64,000 bases of DNA from Methylomicrobium lacus LW14 (lineage in GTDB: Bacteria > Pseudomonadota > Gammaproteobacteria > Methylococcales > Methylomonadaceae), in NCBI RefSeq assembly GCF_000527095.1, contig NZ_AZUN01000001.1, forward strand, positions 1,116,001 to 1,180,000, read 5' to 3'. This document shows, piece after piece, positions 19,396 to 28,377 of the stretch. Position 1 is the first letter of the stretch. The number at the start of each line of letters is the position of its first letter. Below the pieces are notes generated by a model. The model had not been told where the DNA came from. It saw nothing but the letters and a program-made list of their open reading frames with translations, and did not search any database. The translations under genes and the position numbers were made by a program.

Positions 19396-20232
19396 TTAAC
19401 TCCCCTTATCCCACAGCTTGATCATCGGTTCGAACACAGCCGGGTCCACGGCGGCGAAGGCCTCGACTCCGAACAGCTCGCACAATTTTTTGCCTTCGGT
19501 ATCGGCACACATCCCCTCCAGCGCCTTGCTGAAGCGGGCGCGTTCTTCCGCGGTCGTGATAGTACTGTTGGCCACCACGCCCATCAGCGGGATTTCCTCG
19601 GACGTGAAGACCGCTTCAAGCGGCTTCTCCAAATGCAGCGAACCGAGTCCGCCGAATTGCTGCTCGTTCAAAATGACGGCATCCAGTTCCCCTTTGTCCA
19701 ATGCGCGCAACGCACGGATGGCTTGATTGGATTTTTTTAGCACAAAGAAACTGGCAGGATCATATTTCCCGGCAAAAACGATCTTGCCGATGTAGGATTG
19801 TTCTTCCAATACCGTGCCGCCGAGGGATTTGCCTTTCAGCTCGTCCAGGCTCTTGTACTTTCCCTTCTGCACCATCACCCGGTAACGCTCTTTGGTCAGG
19901 CCTTTGATCTTGGGCTGGACCACCGGCACCAAGTTGTGTTGGCTGCGCAGTTCCAGATAAAGACCCAAAGAGGTGATCGCGAACTTGGGATGCTTTTCGG
20001 CCATCCGTTGTCTGCATTCGTCCGATTTTGCGGTAAACAAGCTGATGAAGCTATTCTGCTGCCACTGGCCGACGCGCTCCACTACCCGCAGCATCGAACT
20101 CATCGCCTCGTTGGCGTCCTTGACATTAACGAGGCCGCCGGGATAGCACACCACGATCATTTCGGGATTGGGCGCGGCGTTTGCGGTGATGGAAGCCAAT
20201 AGGCTGGCAATAATAAGACAGGTTTTTCGCAT
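19396..20232 (-). CDS. bstB: Periplasmic sterol-binding protein BstB-like (PhnD-type)
   Basis: 278 residues from the ATG at 20232, which overlaps the bstA stop by one base (TAATG). An open frame extends further upstream but only inside bstA. Signal peptide MRKTCLIIASLLASITANA, then a two-lobed periplasmic binding fold of the PhnD/phosphonate type: KPKIKGLTKERYRVMVQKG, YKSLDELKGKSLGGTV, LRALDKGELDAVILNEQQ. In Methylococcus the homologue has been repurposed to bind C-4-methyl sterols between its lobes. It would hand lipid from BstA to BstC. No ABC transporter genes are nearby, which argues against ordinary solute uptake. Confidence 0.87.
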   Translation of the reverse strand: MRKTCLIIASLLASITANAAPNPEMIVVCYPGGLVNVKDANEAMSSMLRVVERVGQWQQNSFISLFTAKSDECRQRMAEKHPKFAITSLGLYLELRSQHNLVPVVQPKIKGLTKERYRVMVQKGKYKSLDELKGKSLGGTVLEEQSYIGKIVFAGKYDPASFFVLKKSNQAIRALRALDKGELDAVILNEQQFGGLGSLHLEKPLEAVFTSEEIPLMGVVANSTITTAEERARFSKALEGMCADTEGKKLCELFGVEAFAAVDPAVFEPMIKLWDKGS

Positions 20233-22943
20233 TATGGTTTTCTCCTGGAATCCAATAATTGGCCGATGGCCGGGGCCACGATAAGGGTTGCGGTCAGACA
20301 GCACACCAATCCGAGGGTGATGCTGATGCCCAGTGAGGACACCCCCTGGTAGCTGGCCAGGGTGATGGCGCCTAAGCCGGCCAACTCGGTGCCCGCGGCC
20401 AGTCCGATCACCTTGCCGGCGGCCAGGCTGACTTCTAAGGGTGAGTGGCCCTTCAATTCGCTCCAGCGATAGCTGAACCACACGCCGTAATCCACCGCCA
20501 ACGCAATCACGAGAGGCAAGGCGACGATATTCGCGAAATTGTAGCGAATGCCGCCCAGGGCCATAAGCCCCAGCATCCAGCCGCCGCCGATCAGCAAGGG
20601 CAGCGCCGCCAGCGCGAAGCCGCGCACGCTGCGCGTCGCCGCCATAATCCAGAGCAGGCACAGCACCAGGGCCAACTGCGTACCGCGAGTGAAACCGTCC
20701 ACCACAGCCTTGGAAAACACCTGGTGCGTGGTCGGAAAACCGGTCGCGTCGGGCGAGATGCTATATACGTCTTTTATTAATGCGTCGAGGTTGGCGGGAT
20801 CGTACACGGTTTTTGCCGGGAAAGCATAGACCGCAATGCTGCCGTCTGCGCCAAAGAAGCGGTCGCGCAGGGCGGGTGGCAACTGTTCAGGGGAAAGTGG
20901 CTGGGCCTGCCGCCAAGTGTCGATGACTTTGAGCCCGGTATCCGCACCGGACAGTAAGGCGCGCAAGAAGCTCTCGGTGCGCACCCTGCCCTGTTCGCCA
21001 TCGGCGGCGAGTTTGGCTGAAATGTCTGAAAGCTGTCCGCGCACATTCTCCAAACTCTCGACCAGTTTGGAATGTCCGGCGGAAAATGCCTGCTCCTGGG
21101 CTTCGTCGATAATGGGGGTGCTGTTTTCGAGCACTGCCCGCAATAACTCAAATGATTTTTCGGACAAGCCCGCCCGGTCGAGTGCAGCGACCTGCCTGGA
21201 GTAGTCTGTCCGGGCGAACGACTCGCCGATGCTCACGGCTTTGTGGAGACGTTCGCCGCTGTCCTCAGGAAACAGACTGGTCAACGACTGCGCCTGGGCA
21301 ATCGTGTTGAGCTTGCCCGCTTCACGGGTAATCCGCCGGGCCTCGGCCATGTCCTTGGCTGTGAAAATGATGACTTCAGCCTGGTAGTCGCTCTCCGCCA
21401 CCATGCGGCGTTGATAATAGGCCGCCTGGGAATCTTTAGGCAACATGCCCAGCAGGTCGTAGTCGAAGGGGATACCGAGACCCTTGACTCCGCCGAAGAC
21501 AGCGCAGCCTATGGCCAGAATCACCAGAGCCACTGCGGCAGGCTTGGGGAACCTGCCACTGTATTTCCCAAGTCCTGCCGGAACTGTCTGCGTGATTGCC
21601 GAGTTAATCTCTTTCAATTTAGGCGGCAGCAAGGCGTAAAGCGCAGGCTGGACCATCCAGGTGCTGATCAGGATCATTAGCACGCCTTTGGCCGCCACCA
21701 GGCCCAGTTCGGCGAAACCGGGGAAGTCGACCGTGGCCAGGGCGCCGAAAATCAGCAACGAAGCACCGCCCGCCGTCAGCACCGCGATAAAGGATGAGCC
21801 AATGCCGGCTCCGATGGCTTCCACCAAAGGCTTGCCAGCCCGTCGCTCCTCGGCGATGCGCGAGGAGGTGAAGATGCCGTAGTCCGCCCCCAAACCGAAC
21901 AGGATCGCGATGAAGGCGGCGGTGATGATGGTCAGATGGCCGACGGTGACCAGGGCCAGCCCCAAACTCCACAGCACGCCGAGTCCCATAGGGATGAAAA
22001 TCAGCACAGCCCAGCGTACGCTGCGGACCACCAACAAGATCAATGCGGCTATCAGGCCTGCGGAGGTGAATATCACCAGGGTAATATCCTTGCGGATATT
22101 GACGTATTCCTCATACTCTATGGCGGGTAACCCGGTCAGACCCACGGTAGGAGGAATGTGGCCTGCGGCTTTGGCTTGTCCTGACAATGCCGCCGACACC
22201 TGCTTGACCTTCTCGACGAAGGGGCCAAGATACTCGAAATCCCCGGAAGCATTTTTCGGGTGGACGAACAAAAACAGCATCTTCCCGTCGCGCGAGGCAA
22301 AATAGCCATCGGCCATGCCCCCTGCCCCGTTTTTGGCCAGCAGCCGGCTCCAGTCCAAAGCGGCGGGCGCTGATTCGGCGGACAGCCAGCGCTGCCACTC
22401 TTCCAGGAAAAACGCCGCCAGGTTCAAGCCGGCTTCGGCGGTTTGCAGGTCGGTGTCGGTCCCGCCCAGTGGCGGGTGGTCTTTGGCCCAACTCAACGCT
22501 TTGCTCAGATTTTCTTCCAATCCACCGCCCGGAATGGGCCGTTTCGCCATCGCAGTCAACTTGTCCAGACCCTCGGCCGGCATCAGTAGGTAGGAATGGT
22601 CCAGGAAAAATGCCATGTCAAGACGGGATGTCGCCTGGCCGATCTCGGGTTCCGCTCTTAGCTTGGCAGCCAGATCGTTGGCAAAGGATTCCAGTTCGCT
22701 ACGGGGCGCTCCCTCCAATACGACCATTAGATCGGAGGCGGCGCCGAAATTTTTCAGGAAAGCGTTGAAGCGCTTCGCAACGTCTGTGTTCTGCGGCAGC
22801 AGCGCCTGCCGCGAGGTGTAGACCGGGAGCTGCACTGTCGCCCAGAGGGCCAAAACCGAGAGCGATAAGGCTAATCCCAAGATCTTCCAAGGGTTTCGGG
22901 CAAAGCATTCGGCGAGTTTGGCGGCGCGATGGGTGATATTCAT
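20232..22943 (-). CDS. bstA: RND/MMPL-superfamily sterol transporter BstA-like
   Basis: 903 residues. The RND layout is complete: one N-terminal membrane segment, a large periplasmic domain (about residues 45-270), a five- or six-helix block with FGLGADYGIFTSSRIAEERRAG, a second periplasmic domain (about 480-730), and a second helix block with ALAVDYGVWFSYRWSELKG. Distant HpnN hopanoid transporters share this form, but the neighbours (sdmA, bstB, bstC) point to sterols. It would extract sterol from the inner membrane using proton flow. It starts 19 bp after sdmA and overlaps bstB by one base. Confidence 0.87.
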   Translation of the reverse strand: MNITHRAAKLAECFARNPWKILGLALSLSVLALWATVQLPVYTSRQALLPQNTDVAKRFNAFLKNFGAASDLMVVLEGAPRSELESFANDLAAKLRAEPEIGQATSRLDMAFFLDHSYLLMPAEGLDKLTAMAKRPIPGGGLEENLSKALSWAKDHPPLGGTDTDLQTAEAGLNLAAFFLEEWQRWLSAESAPAALDWSRLLAKNGAGGMADGYFASRDGKMLFLFVHPKNASGDFEYLGPFVEKVKQVSAALSGQAKAAGHIPPTVGLTGLPAIEYEEYVNIRKDITLVIFTSAGLIAALILLVVRSVRWAVLIFIPMGLGVLWSLGLALVTVGHLTIITAAFIAILFGLGADYGIFTSSRIAEERRAGKPLVEAIGAGIGSSFIAVLTAGGASLLIFGALATVDFPGFAELGLVAAKGVLMILISTWMVQPALYALLPPKLKEINSAITQTVPAGLGKYSGRFPKPAAVALVILAIGCAVFGGVKGLGIPFDYDLLGMLPKDSQAAYYQRRMVAESDYQAEVIIFTAKDMAEARRITREAGKLNTIAQAQSLTSLFPEDSGERLHKAVSIGESFARTDYSRQVAALDRAGLSEKSFELLRAVLENSTPIIDEAQEQAFSAGHSKLVESLENVRGQLSDISAKLAADGEQGRVRTESFLRALLSGADTGLKVIDTWRQAQPLSPEQLPPALRDRFFGADGSIAVYAFPAKTVYDPANLDALIKDVYSISPDATGFPTTHQVFSKAVVDGFTRGTQLALVLCLLWIMAATRSVRGFALAALPLLIGGGWMLGLMALGGIRYNFANIVALPLVIALAVDYGVWFSYRWSELKGHSPLEVSLAAGKVIGLAAGTELAGLGAITLASYQGVSSLGISITLGLVCCLTATLIVAPAIGQLLDSRRKP

Positions 22944-22962
22944 TAATCAGAAATGTTGTAAA

Positions 22963-24069
22963 TCAATTCGTTGAAGCAGCTTGAGCCGCCTCCTTTCTGG
23001 CCAGATACGCCTCCCACTTGCGTGTGCTGAGACGCTGGAACATCGGCACGACCGGATTCAGTTCTATAGGCGGCGCATTCCAGTAGGCTTCATAGCTTAA
23101 CATCTCGGCTTCCAGGGCGACACCGTCTTGATCGAGTATCGGTTTGAACACCAGAGCCTTGGCGATATTCAGCACCCACTGAGTCAGCCACTTCGGGGTT
23201 TTGATCGAAAGCAGCGGAATCGTCAGCGCATCGAAATAAAACAGGAAAAACACCCGGGTGGTCCGCTCGTTGATCGGAAGCATAAACGACCAGTTCTTGA
23301 TGCTGCCGCCGGTGTTGGTCCATTGGTAGGGATACTCGTAGCACAATTCGATGGAACGGGTATTGACCCGGTTACGATCAACGAAAAGCCCGGAAATCCG
23401 GCCGCCGGCCATATAGGTATCATAAGTCAGGTAAACCCGATCGTCATCGGCCTCGTGATGAGTCAGTTTGGCGTCGATGAAAGGCTTGTATTTACGGTGC
23501 AGGAAGGCATGGGAGAAATCGCAGATATTCTCCATCACCATCGAATGATGTGTCTGCCAAGTGTAATCCACGGCAAAGCTGGCCCACGTGTTATCCCCGG
23601 TGAGTTCGGGTATTTCCGGTATCTTGTGCTCGGCGGCCCGATCCGGATCGCCAGGGAAAAGCCAGATCAGGCCGTAGCGGACTTGCACGGGATAAGTCCG
23701 CAGCTGTTTCTTGATCAGCGGCTTGCCGAAGCTGTCGTGGGAGTAATCCTCCAGCCAGCCTTCCCTATTGTAGGCCCAGCCATGATAGGCGCAACGCAAA
23801 CTGCACTTGTCCACCGCGCCCTGGCTGAGCTTGAGCTGGCGGTGCGCACAGCGGTTCTCTACGGCCGCGAGTTCGTTGTCTTCGCCGCGATAAAGGGCAA
23901 TGGGGGTGTTCCAGAAAATGACCTCCTTCACCTGGCCTTTTTTTACGACGCCGTCGTGTTCCACCACATACCAGCGATCAGGGTCCATGCCGGCGGCACG
24001 TGCCTTTTGCCGGGAAGTCTTGGCTTCCGCAAAGGCGGGGGGCGGAGTTATTGTCTGAGTGTTGTTCAT
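22963..24069 (-). CDS. sdmA: Rieske oxygenase, sterol C-4 demethylase SdmA
   Basis: 368 residues. The Rieske centre ligands are Cys74-x-His76 and Cys93-x2-His96 (NRCAHRQL and RCAYHGWAY). The mononuclear iron site is in ICDFSHAFLHRKY (His187, His191). In Methylococcus capsulatus, SdmA oxidises a C-4 methyl group of sterols in three steps and SdmB completes its removal, a route unlike the eukaryotic ERG25-26-27 pathway. No ferredoxin or reductase gene lies beside it, so electrons must come from elsewhere. Second gene of the operon, 44 bp after sdmB. Confidence 0.9.
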   Translation of the reverse strand: MNNTQTITPPPAFAEAKTSRQKARAAGMDPDRWYVVEHDGVVKKGQVKEVIFWNTPIALYRGEDNELAAVENRCAHRQLKLSQGAVDKCSLRCAYHGWAYNREGWLEDYSHDSFGKPLIKKQLRTYPVQVRYGLIWLFPGDPDRAAEHKIPEIPELTGDNTWASFAVDYTWQTHHSMVMENICDFSHAFLHRKYKPFIDAKLTHHEADDDRVYLTYDTYMAGGRISGLFVDRNRVNTRSIELCYEYPYQWTNTGGSIKNWSFMLPINERTTRVFFLFYFDALTIPLLSIKTPKWLTQWVLNIAKALVFKPILDQDGVALEAEMLSYEAYWNAPPIELNPVVPMFQRLSTRKWEAYLARKEAAQAASTN

Positions 24070-24113
24070 CTTCGGAACTCCGATTCGCGGTTAAGCAGGG
24101 ATGCGTTTGTACT

Positions 24114-25130
24114 TTACTTGCCGGGGACGATTAAGCCCCTGCGCACGAAATCTTCGTAAGCTTCCCGCACCGCTTGGGACAATGGGGTGGGCTGGTAGCC
24201 CAATTCTTGTTTAGCCTTGTCGTGGTCCGCCTGCCGGCGCATCTGAAGCAAGCGCACCGCCGCCGGCGTGAAACGCCTAGGCAGGTTCGGAAATATCCGA
24301 TACCAGGTCTTGTCGGTCACTTCGGCCAGCGCGGCCATCAGCAACGGCGGCATCCGCAGCCGAGGCAATGGGCGGCCGGTGACTTCCCGGAACAGCGCCA
24401 TCAGATCATCCACGCTGGCGTAGGCTGTGCCAATAATATATTTCTGCCCTGAGCGTCCATGCCGCATCGCTAAAACATGCCCTTCGGCAATATCTCGCCC
24501 GGATACGAATTCGAAGCCTCCGGGAATATAGGCGCGCAGATTGCCGTGCGCGAAATCAATCAGTACGCGGCCCATCCGAGATGGCGCATAATCGTGGGGG
24601 CCGATGATCGCGCAGGAAGTAGCAACCACCACGTTCAGGCCGTCGGCATGGGCCTTGAGACATTCATGTTCGGTGAGATGCTTGGTGAAGCCATAGGGCA
24701 GATGTCGATCGAAAGGATAGAATGGCATGCCTTCATGGCTGGAACGATCGGGCTCGTAACCGGTGGCGCTCAGCGATCCCGACACCACCACCTTGTCGAC
24801 GTTATGGTGCCTGGCTGCCTGGAGAACATGGATGGTGCCGAGGACGTTGGTATCGAATAGTTCGCGCTTATGCGCCGCGCTCCCATCGATCGTCGAAACC
24901 AGAGCGGCGCAATGGTAAACGCGGGTACAGCCGCGCACAGCCACGGAAACCGCATCAGGGCTACGAAGGTCCGCGAACACACGCTCCACATCCAGGCCAT
25001 CGAGTGCCCCATTGTCGCGTACGGAATGCATCATCACCCGCACTTGCTCGCCATCGGCGAGCAGGCGACGAACCAAATTGGCGCCCAGATGTCCTGTGGC
25101 TCCGGTAACCAGCGTGATGCCTTTAGTCAT
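24114..25130 (-). CDS. sdmB: NAD(P)-dependent sterol C-4 decarboxylase/reductase SdmB
   Basis: 338 residues from the ATG at 25130; a GTG 24 bases upstream is possible but has no ribosome site. An extended SDR of the 3-beta-hydroxysteroid dehydrogenase type: nucleotide motif TGATGHLG (residues 9-16), and active-site Tyr146-x3-Lys150 in LPYGFTKHLTE. With SdmA it removes one C-4 methyl group: oxidation at C-3, decarboxylation, then reduction. First gene of the five-gene operon, with a perfect TATAAT about 160 bp upstream. Confidence 0.9.
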   Translation of the reverse strand: MTKGITLVTGATGHLGANLVRRLLADGEQVRVMMHSVRDNGALDGLDVERVFADLRSPDAVSVAVRGCTRVYHCAALVSTIDGSAAHKRELFDTNVLGTIHVLQAARHHNVDKVVVSGSLSATGYEPDRSSHEGMPFYPFDRHLPYGFTKHLTEHECLKAHADGLNVVVATSCAIIGPHDYAPSRMGRVLIDFAHGNLRAYIPGGFEFVSGRDIAEGHVLAMRHGRSGQKYIIGTAYASVDDLMALFREVTGRPLPRLRMPPLLMAALAEVTDKTWYRIFPNLPRRFTPAAVRLLQMRRQADHDKAKQELGYQPTPLSQAVREAYEDFVRRGLIVPGK

Positions 25131-25291
25131 AATTTTAATCCGCTGTATTGACACCCAGAATGGAGCACATGGAGCAGGTTGAAGAGTTCGGATTCATGTC
25201 ACCCGCTTTAACGAGCTATCGGAAAAAACATCATAGGCATTTTGCAATTGGGTATTCCGGCCATCACAATTCTAACCAAGTTTAATGAGTC

Positions 25292-25314
25292 ATTATACTG
25301 TGTCCGGCTAAGTT
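25292..25314 (-). promoter_or_regulatory. Candidate promoter of the sterol operon
   Basis: On the minus strand a perfect -10 hexamer TATAAT (25297-25292) lies about 160 bp before the sdmB ATG. There is no good -35 at the normal spacing (AACAGA-like sequence only), so an activator may be needed. The 25131-25448 stretch contains no gene. Confidence 0.4.
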
Positions 25315-25448
25315 CTGTTGGTATTTGCTTACAGACGCAAATTCATACAGATCAATCAGTTAAAATTTCCAATCCGATCATTGGATCTTATCCTATCGAT
25401 TTGCATAGAAAACCCGCAAGCCGTCGCGATAATGCTGCTTACGAAGGT

Positions 25449-25826
25449 TTACGTTCTACGCCCCACAGCATCATCGATAGCATCCAGCAAAACCTGACCG
25501 TCAACCGGTTTGCGCAAATAAGCGACAATGCCGTTATTCATGGCGAGTTCGTAGGCTTCTTCACTGTCATTGCCGGTGATTACAATCACCGGCAATTTCG
25601 TACGATTCAGCGCAAGTTGTTCCAAAACCGCAAAGCCGTTCATCGGCATCATATTCAGATCGAGCACGACGCAGTCCGGCCGGCCGGTTTCCAGGAAGCG
25701 CAGGAAATCGGCGCCGCTAAGGAATGTTTTTGCCGTAAGCCCGGCGGAACGCAACAACCGCTCAAGGCCTTTGCAAACGGACTCCTCATCATCTATGACG
25801 GCTATAACAGCCTTATCGGTATTCAT
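25449..25826 (-). CDS. Single-domain response regulator (CheY/FixJ receiver)
   Basis: 125 residues, a receiver domain only. The acid pocket is Asp12-Asp13, the phosphorylated residue Asp56 in VVLDLNMM, Thr84 in VIVITGND, and Lys106 in LRKPVD. The sequence is closest in style to FixJ-type receivers, but no DNA-binding domain follows, so it must signal through another protein. There is no histidine kinase nearby. It starts 7 bp after a META-domain lipoprotein gene ends and is probably co-transcribed with it. Confidence 0.88.
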   Translation of the reverse strand: MNTDKAVIAVIDDEESVCKGLERLLRSAGLTAKTFLSGADFLRFLETGRPDCVVLDLNMMPMNGFAVLEQLALNRTKLPVIVITGNDSEEAYELAMNNGIVAYLRKPVDGQVLLDAIDDAVGRRT

Positions 25827-25833
25827 CGTGGCG

Positions 25834-26832
25834 TCACTTTAGCGGGTTTGGCGCATCAGAGATAATGGACTTTGGTCTAATATATTCATGGCTCTCGGAT
25901 ACCTCGCCGCCATGCTCGAAAACCAGATGCCCCCCATCCGTCATCAGCTTCAACACGCGTTTGCTCCCCGGCAAATCGAAACTGACCGCTGCGCTCAAAT
26001 GCCTCAGATACTCGGCATAACGCGATCCCGCTCCACATTCGGCCAATGTCGCCGCCCCCTGCGCTATCCTGATGAGACGGCCTTGCAGGCTGTATTGACC
26101 CTGCATACGGTTACAATCGGCTTTGATCCGATAGGATCCGTTTGGCAGTAAAGTCAGCGTGTATTGATTCGGATCGTCAATAGCGAAATTGCGCACTTTC
26201 GATGTATCCTCAAAACGCGTCCATTTCCAGACGATGCTGGTAATATTTGTATTCGAAGCGCTTGCCGCAACCCCATCAGCACTTTGTGCCCATTTGCCGC
26301 CACGCAGGCTATAGGCTTGTTTCGCTTGCCGCGTTGGACAGCACATCGGATCGCGTGGACCGAACGTGACTGTTTCCACATTGACTACCCCGGCGGCGAT
26401 CGACAACGCGCGGATCCGAACGCGGTCGCCCAGTAAAACGCTATCCTGCTGCCGGGGTTCATTGCCGGTATTCCGCATCGCTACGAGATACTTCAACGTT
26501 CCCGAACCGCCGCTTTGCCATGCCAGAATGACCGCGGCATCGCTGAGTCCGTCACCGTCCAGATCGCCGAAAGCCGCTTTCTCCAAAGTGACCTTATGTC
26601 TCTGCGTCATGCCTTCTCCGTACGTGTGCAGATACTCGCCGTTGGCGAGCCGAAATATGCCCAATTCATCTATCCGGTAAGTTGCATTGTTCAGGACATT
26701 CTCGGTCAAAGCCGGGCTTACATGGCTATGATTGGGTTTATCGGCGACATTCCCGCCGTGGGTAATGCCACATGCCGAGAGCTGGGCAAGAACCATCGGT
26801 AACACAGCCGCCGATAACTTACAGAAATGCAT
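25834..26832 (-). CDS. META-domain lipoprotein
   Basis: 332 residues. The signal peptide has a lipobox, LSAC (Cys21). The first half contains an FG-GAP-like segment with DGDGLSDAAVILAWQSGG, followed by a cysteine pair (DPMCCPTR). The C-terminal third (about residues 200-320) is a META/HslJ-like domain: SIVWKWTRFEDTS, YTLTLLPNGSYRIKADCNRMQGQY, ATLAECGAGSRYAEYLRHL. HslJ-type domains are linked to envelope stress and heat or antibiotic resistance. It is followed after 7 bp by the single-domain response regulator, an uncommon pairing. No function is claimed beyond the domain. Confidence 0.8.
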   Translation of the reverse strand: MHFCKLSAAVLPMVLAQLSACGITHGGNVADKPNHSHVSPALTENVLNNATYRIDELGIFRLANGEYLHTYGEGMTQRHKVTLEKAAFGDLDGDGLSDAAVILAWQSGGSGTLKYLVAMRNTGNEPRQQDSVLLGDRVRIRALSIAAGVVNVETVTFGPRDPMCCPTRQAKQAYSLRGGKWAQSADGVAASASNTNITSIVWKWTRFEDTSKVRNFAIDDPNQYTLTLLPNGSYRIKADCNRMQGQYSLQGRLIRIAQGAATLAECGAGSRYAEYLRHLSAAVSFDLPGSKRVLKLMTDGGHLVFEHGGEVSESHEYIRPKSIISDAPNPLK

Positions 26833-26896
26833 TTCTAACTCCCCACCCGATAGCAGCGCCGATTTTGAGGGTTCGACGGAGGCAACCCTTGCTAAA

Positions 26897-26919
26897 GGAC
26901 GGGATTTTCAACCCCGTCC
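26897..26919 (-). terminator. Hairpin terminator after the glycine-zipper gene
   Basis: On the minus strand GGACGGG/CCCGTCC form a 7-bp stem with a 9-base loop, followed by TTT. It lies 26 bp past the stop of the gene at 26945-27424. Confidence 0.5.
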
Positions 26920-26944
26920 GGCTCAAGATAGAGTTACAGACCTA

Positions 26945-27424
26945 TCATTGGACGCTGTAACCCCGCCCCATCATGCATGAACCAAAAGCTTGATCAAAGG
27001 CTTGAGACGACGTAGCGCTTTGTTGAGAGGCCTCGCGGCGATCGTGCCTTTGTTTGGTCCCACCGACAACAACGCCGGCGGCTGCGGCAGATTTGGCTTC
27101 GTTTTGACGGTATTCTTGCTTGATGTCGTCGTTCACATTGCCGTAGGCGCCGCGTTGCCGCCCTTGCGCCTCGGCCTTTGCCGCACCCGCCATCGCGCCT
27201 GCAGCCGCCCCCTTCGCTCGGCCGCCAGTCGGAGCGGCTGGCTGGGTTTGCGAACCGGAAGACTGTTGTGCGATTGAAGTGCAATCAGCCTGATCCCTTT
27301 GGATCTGATCCGGAGTTTGCCCCTGCATCGGTGTAACCGTAAGCGCCGAAACGCCTGATGAAAATGTGGAGGTGAGTAACAGGATGCTTGCGCCCATTGT
27401 GAATGACAAAGATGTGTGTTTCAT
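26945..27424 (-). CDS. Exported glycine-zipper-like protein
   Basis: 159 residues with a signal peptide ending around SGVSA (residue 27). The mature protein has an early cysteine (QADCTSIAQQ), a Gly/Ala-rich segment (GGRAKGAAAGAMAGAAKAEAQG) typical of YMGG-type glycine zippers, a second Ala-rich stretch (AAAAGVVVGG), and a C-terminal FDQAFGSCMMGRGYSV with another cysteine. This layout (signal peptide, Cys near each end, glycine zipper between) recurs in small envelope proteins of proteobacteria. Function unknown; the two end cysteines may form a disulfide. Confidence 0.7.
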   Translation of the reverse strand: MKHTSLSFTMGASILLLTSTFSSGVSALTVTPMQGQTPDQIQRDQADCTSIAQQSSGSQTQPAAPTGGRAKGAAAGAMAGAAKAEAQGRQRGAYGNVNDDIKQEYRQNEAKSAAAAGVVVGGTKQRHDRREASQQSATSSQAFDQAFGSCMMGRGYSVQ

Positions 27425-27546
27425 GGTTATTCTCCTACTCTGTAAGTTATGGTTTAACCGCTATCCGATTGAACAGCGCTGGCCGCGCCGTAAACTCTCA
27501 TCGTGGCCCAAGGATCAATATTGCAACTGCCCGCCCTGTTTCTTGG

Positions 27547-28377
27547 CTAATATCCGGGCGGCGGAGCTACAGGTGAATAAATGACACCCGCATTACCGTA
27601 TGCCTGGGTATACCAGGAAGAACCGCACTGATAATAAGTCACGCCGTTAACCACAGCCGTGTTGGGAGTGCATGGAAGACTTGCGGAACTCGATGGCGGC
27701 GGCGCATAGACGACGGTCGTAGAAGGGGCCGTTGTGGTTGTCGACTGGCCAGCCGCGTAGCCTCCCATCGCGCCCAGCGCGGCGGCTCCGATCGCGACGG
27801 CGGCGACTTCGCCATCGTCCCAGTTGTCATCATCGTAATGCCCAGACGGTGGCGGGTAATACCCTCCGCCGTGGTAGGACTGCGCGGTTTGCTGCCTCGC
27901 TTGCGTCCGATCGGTGGAACCCTCCTGGCGCGTGTCAGTTCTGGCAGTGTATCCTTCTTGACGCTCCTCGACGTTTTGATTCGAGTATTGCTGCCGCTGG
28001 GCCTGATTCGCCGTCGAAGTCGTCTGACGGCCTTGCTGGGTCGTCGCACGGTTCGTGGAAGCGGTCTGAGCGGTCTGCGACCGGCCAGACGCTCTGGACG
28101 CGGAGGCCGCCGAAGTTCCGGCTCCTCTCGATCCGTATTGTCCCGCGCCGGACGAGAGGCTGCCGCTTGCGGCGGCGCCGCTACGGGAAAACCCGCCGCC
28201 GCCAGCACCGCCTCCACCGGAGAAGCCACCCCTTGCGCCTCCCCCGCCGCCACCGGAGAAACCGCCTCCGCCCCCGCCGCCTCCACGCCCACGGGCGACA
28301 GCATCATCGACGGATCCTATGAGTAAAACGATCGTGGCCGTCATAGCCGTAACGATAAAGTAGGGTTTGGTATTCAT
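27547..28377 (-). CDS. Exported glycine-rich, low-complexity protein
   Basis: 276 residues. A signal peptide ends near AVARG (residue 29). Residues 30-65 are nearly all Gly with Phe, Ser and Arg (GGGFSGGGGGGARGGFSGGG), followed by a Ser/Ala/Thr/Gln-rich stretch to about 165, a short hydrophobic segment (EVAAVAIGAAALGAMGGYAAG), and a C-terminal part with a cysteine pair (LPCTPN, YYQCGSSWYTQAYG) that looks folded. Its ATG overlaps the stop of the DUF2092 gene (ATGA), so the two are coupled. A surface or matrix protein is possible; no family is certain. Confidence 0.7.
   Translation of the reverse strand: MNTKPYFIVTAMTATIVLLIGSVDDAVARGRGGGGGGGGFSGGGGGGARGGFSGGGGAGGGGFSRSGAAASGSLSSGAGQYGSRGAGTSAASASRASGRSQTAQTASTNRATTQQGRQTTSTANQAQRQQYSNQNVEERQEGYTARTDTRQEGSTDRTQARQQTAQSYHGGGYYPPPSGHYDDDNWDDGEVAAVAIGAAALGAMGGYAAGQSTTTTAPSTTVVYAPPPSSSASLPCTPNTAVVNGVTYYQCGSSWYTQAYGNAGVIYSPVAPPPGY

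Noticed and set aside
20232..20661. 143-codon upstream extension of the bstB frame
   Set aside because: It lies inside bstA. The signal peptide starts at the ATG overlapping the bstA stop.
20232..22943. Hopanoid transporter HpnN as the identity of the RND protein
   Set aside because: The form is similar, but the genes on both sides (sdmA, bstB, bstC) are those of the sterol set and no hopanoid gene is nearby. It is kept as an alternative to be tested by phylogeny.
23128..24159. 343-residue open frame on the plus strand
   Set aside because: Shadow of sdmA; the Rieske ligands on the minus strand show which is real.
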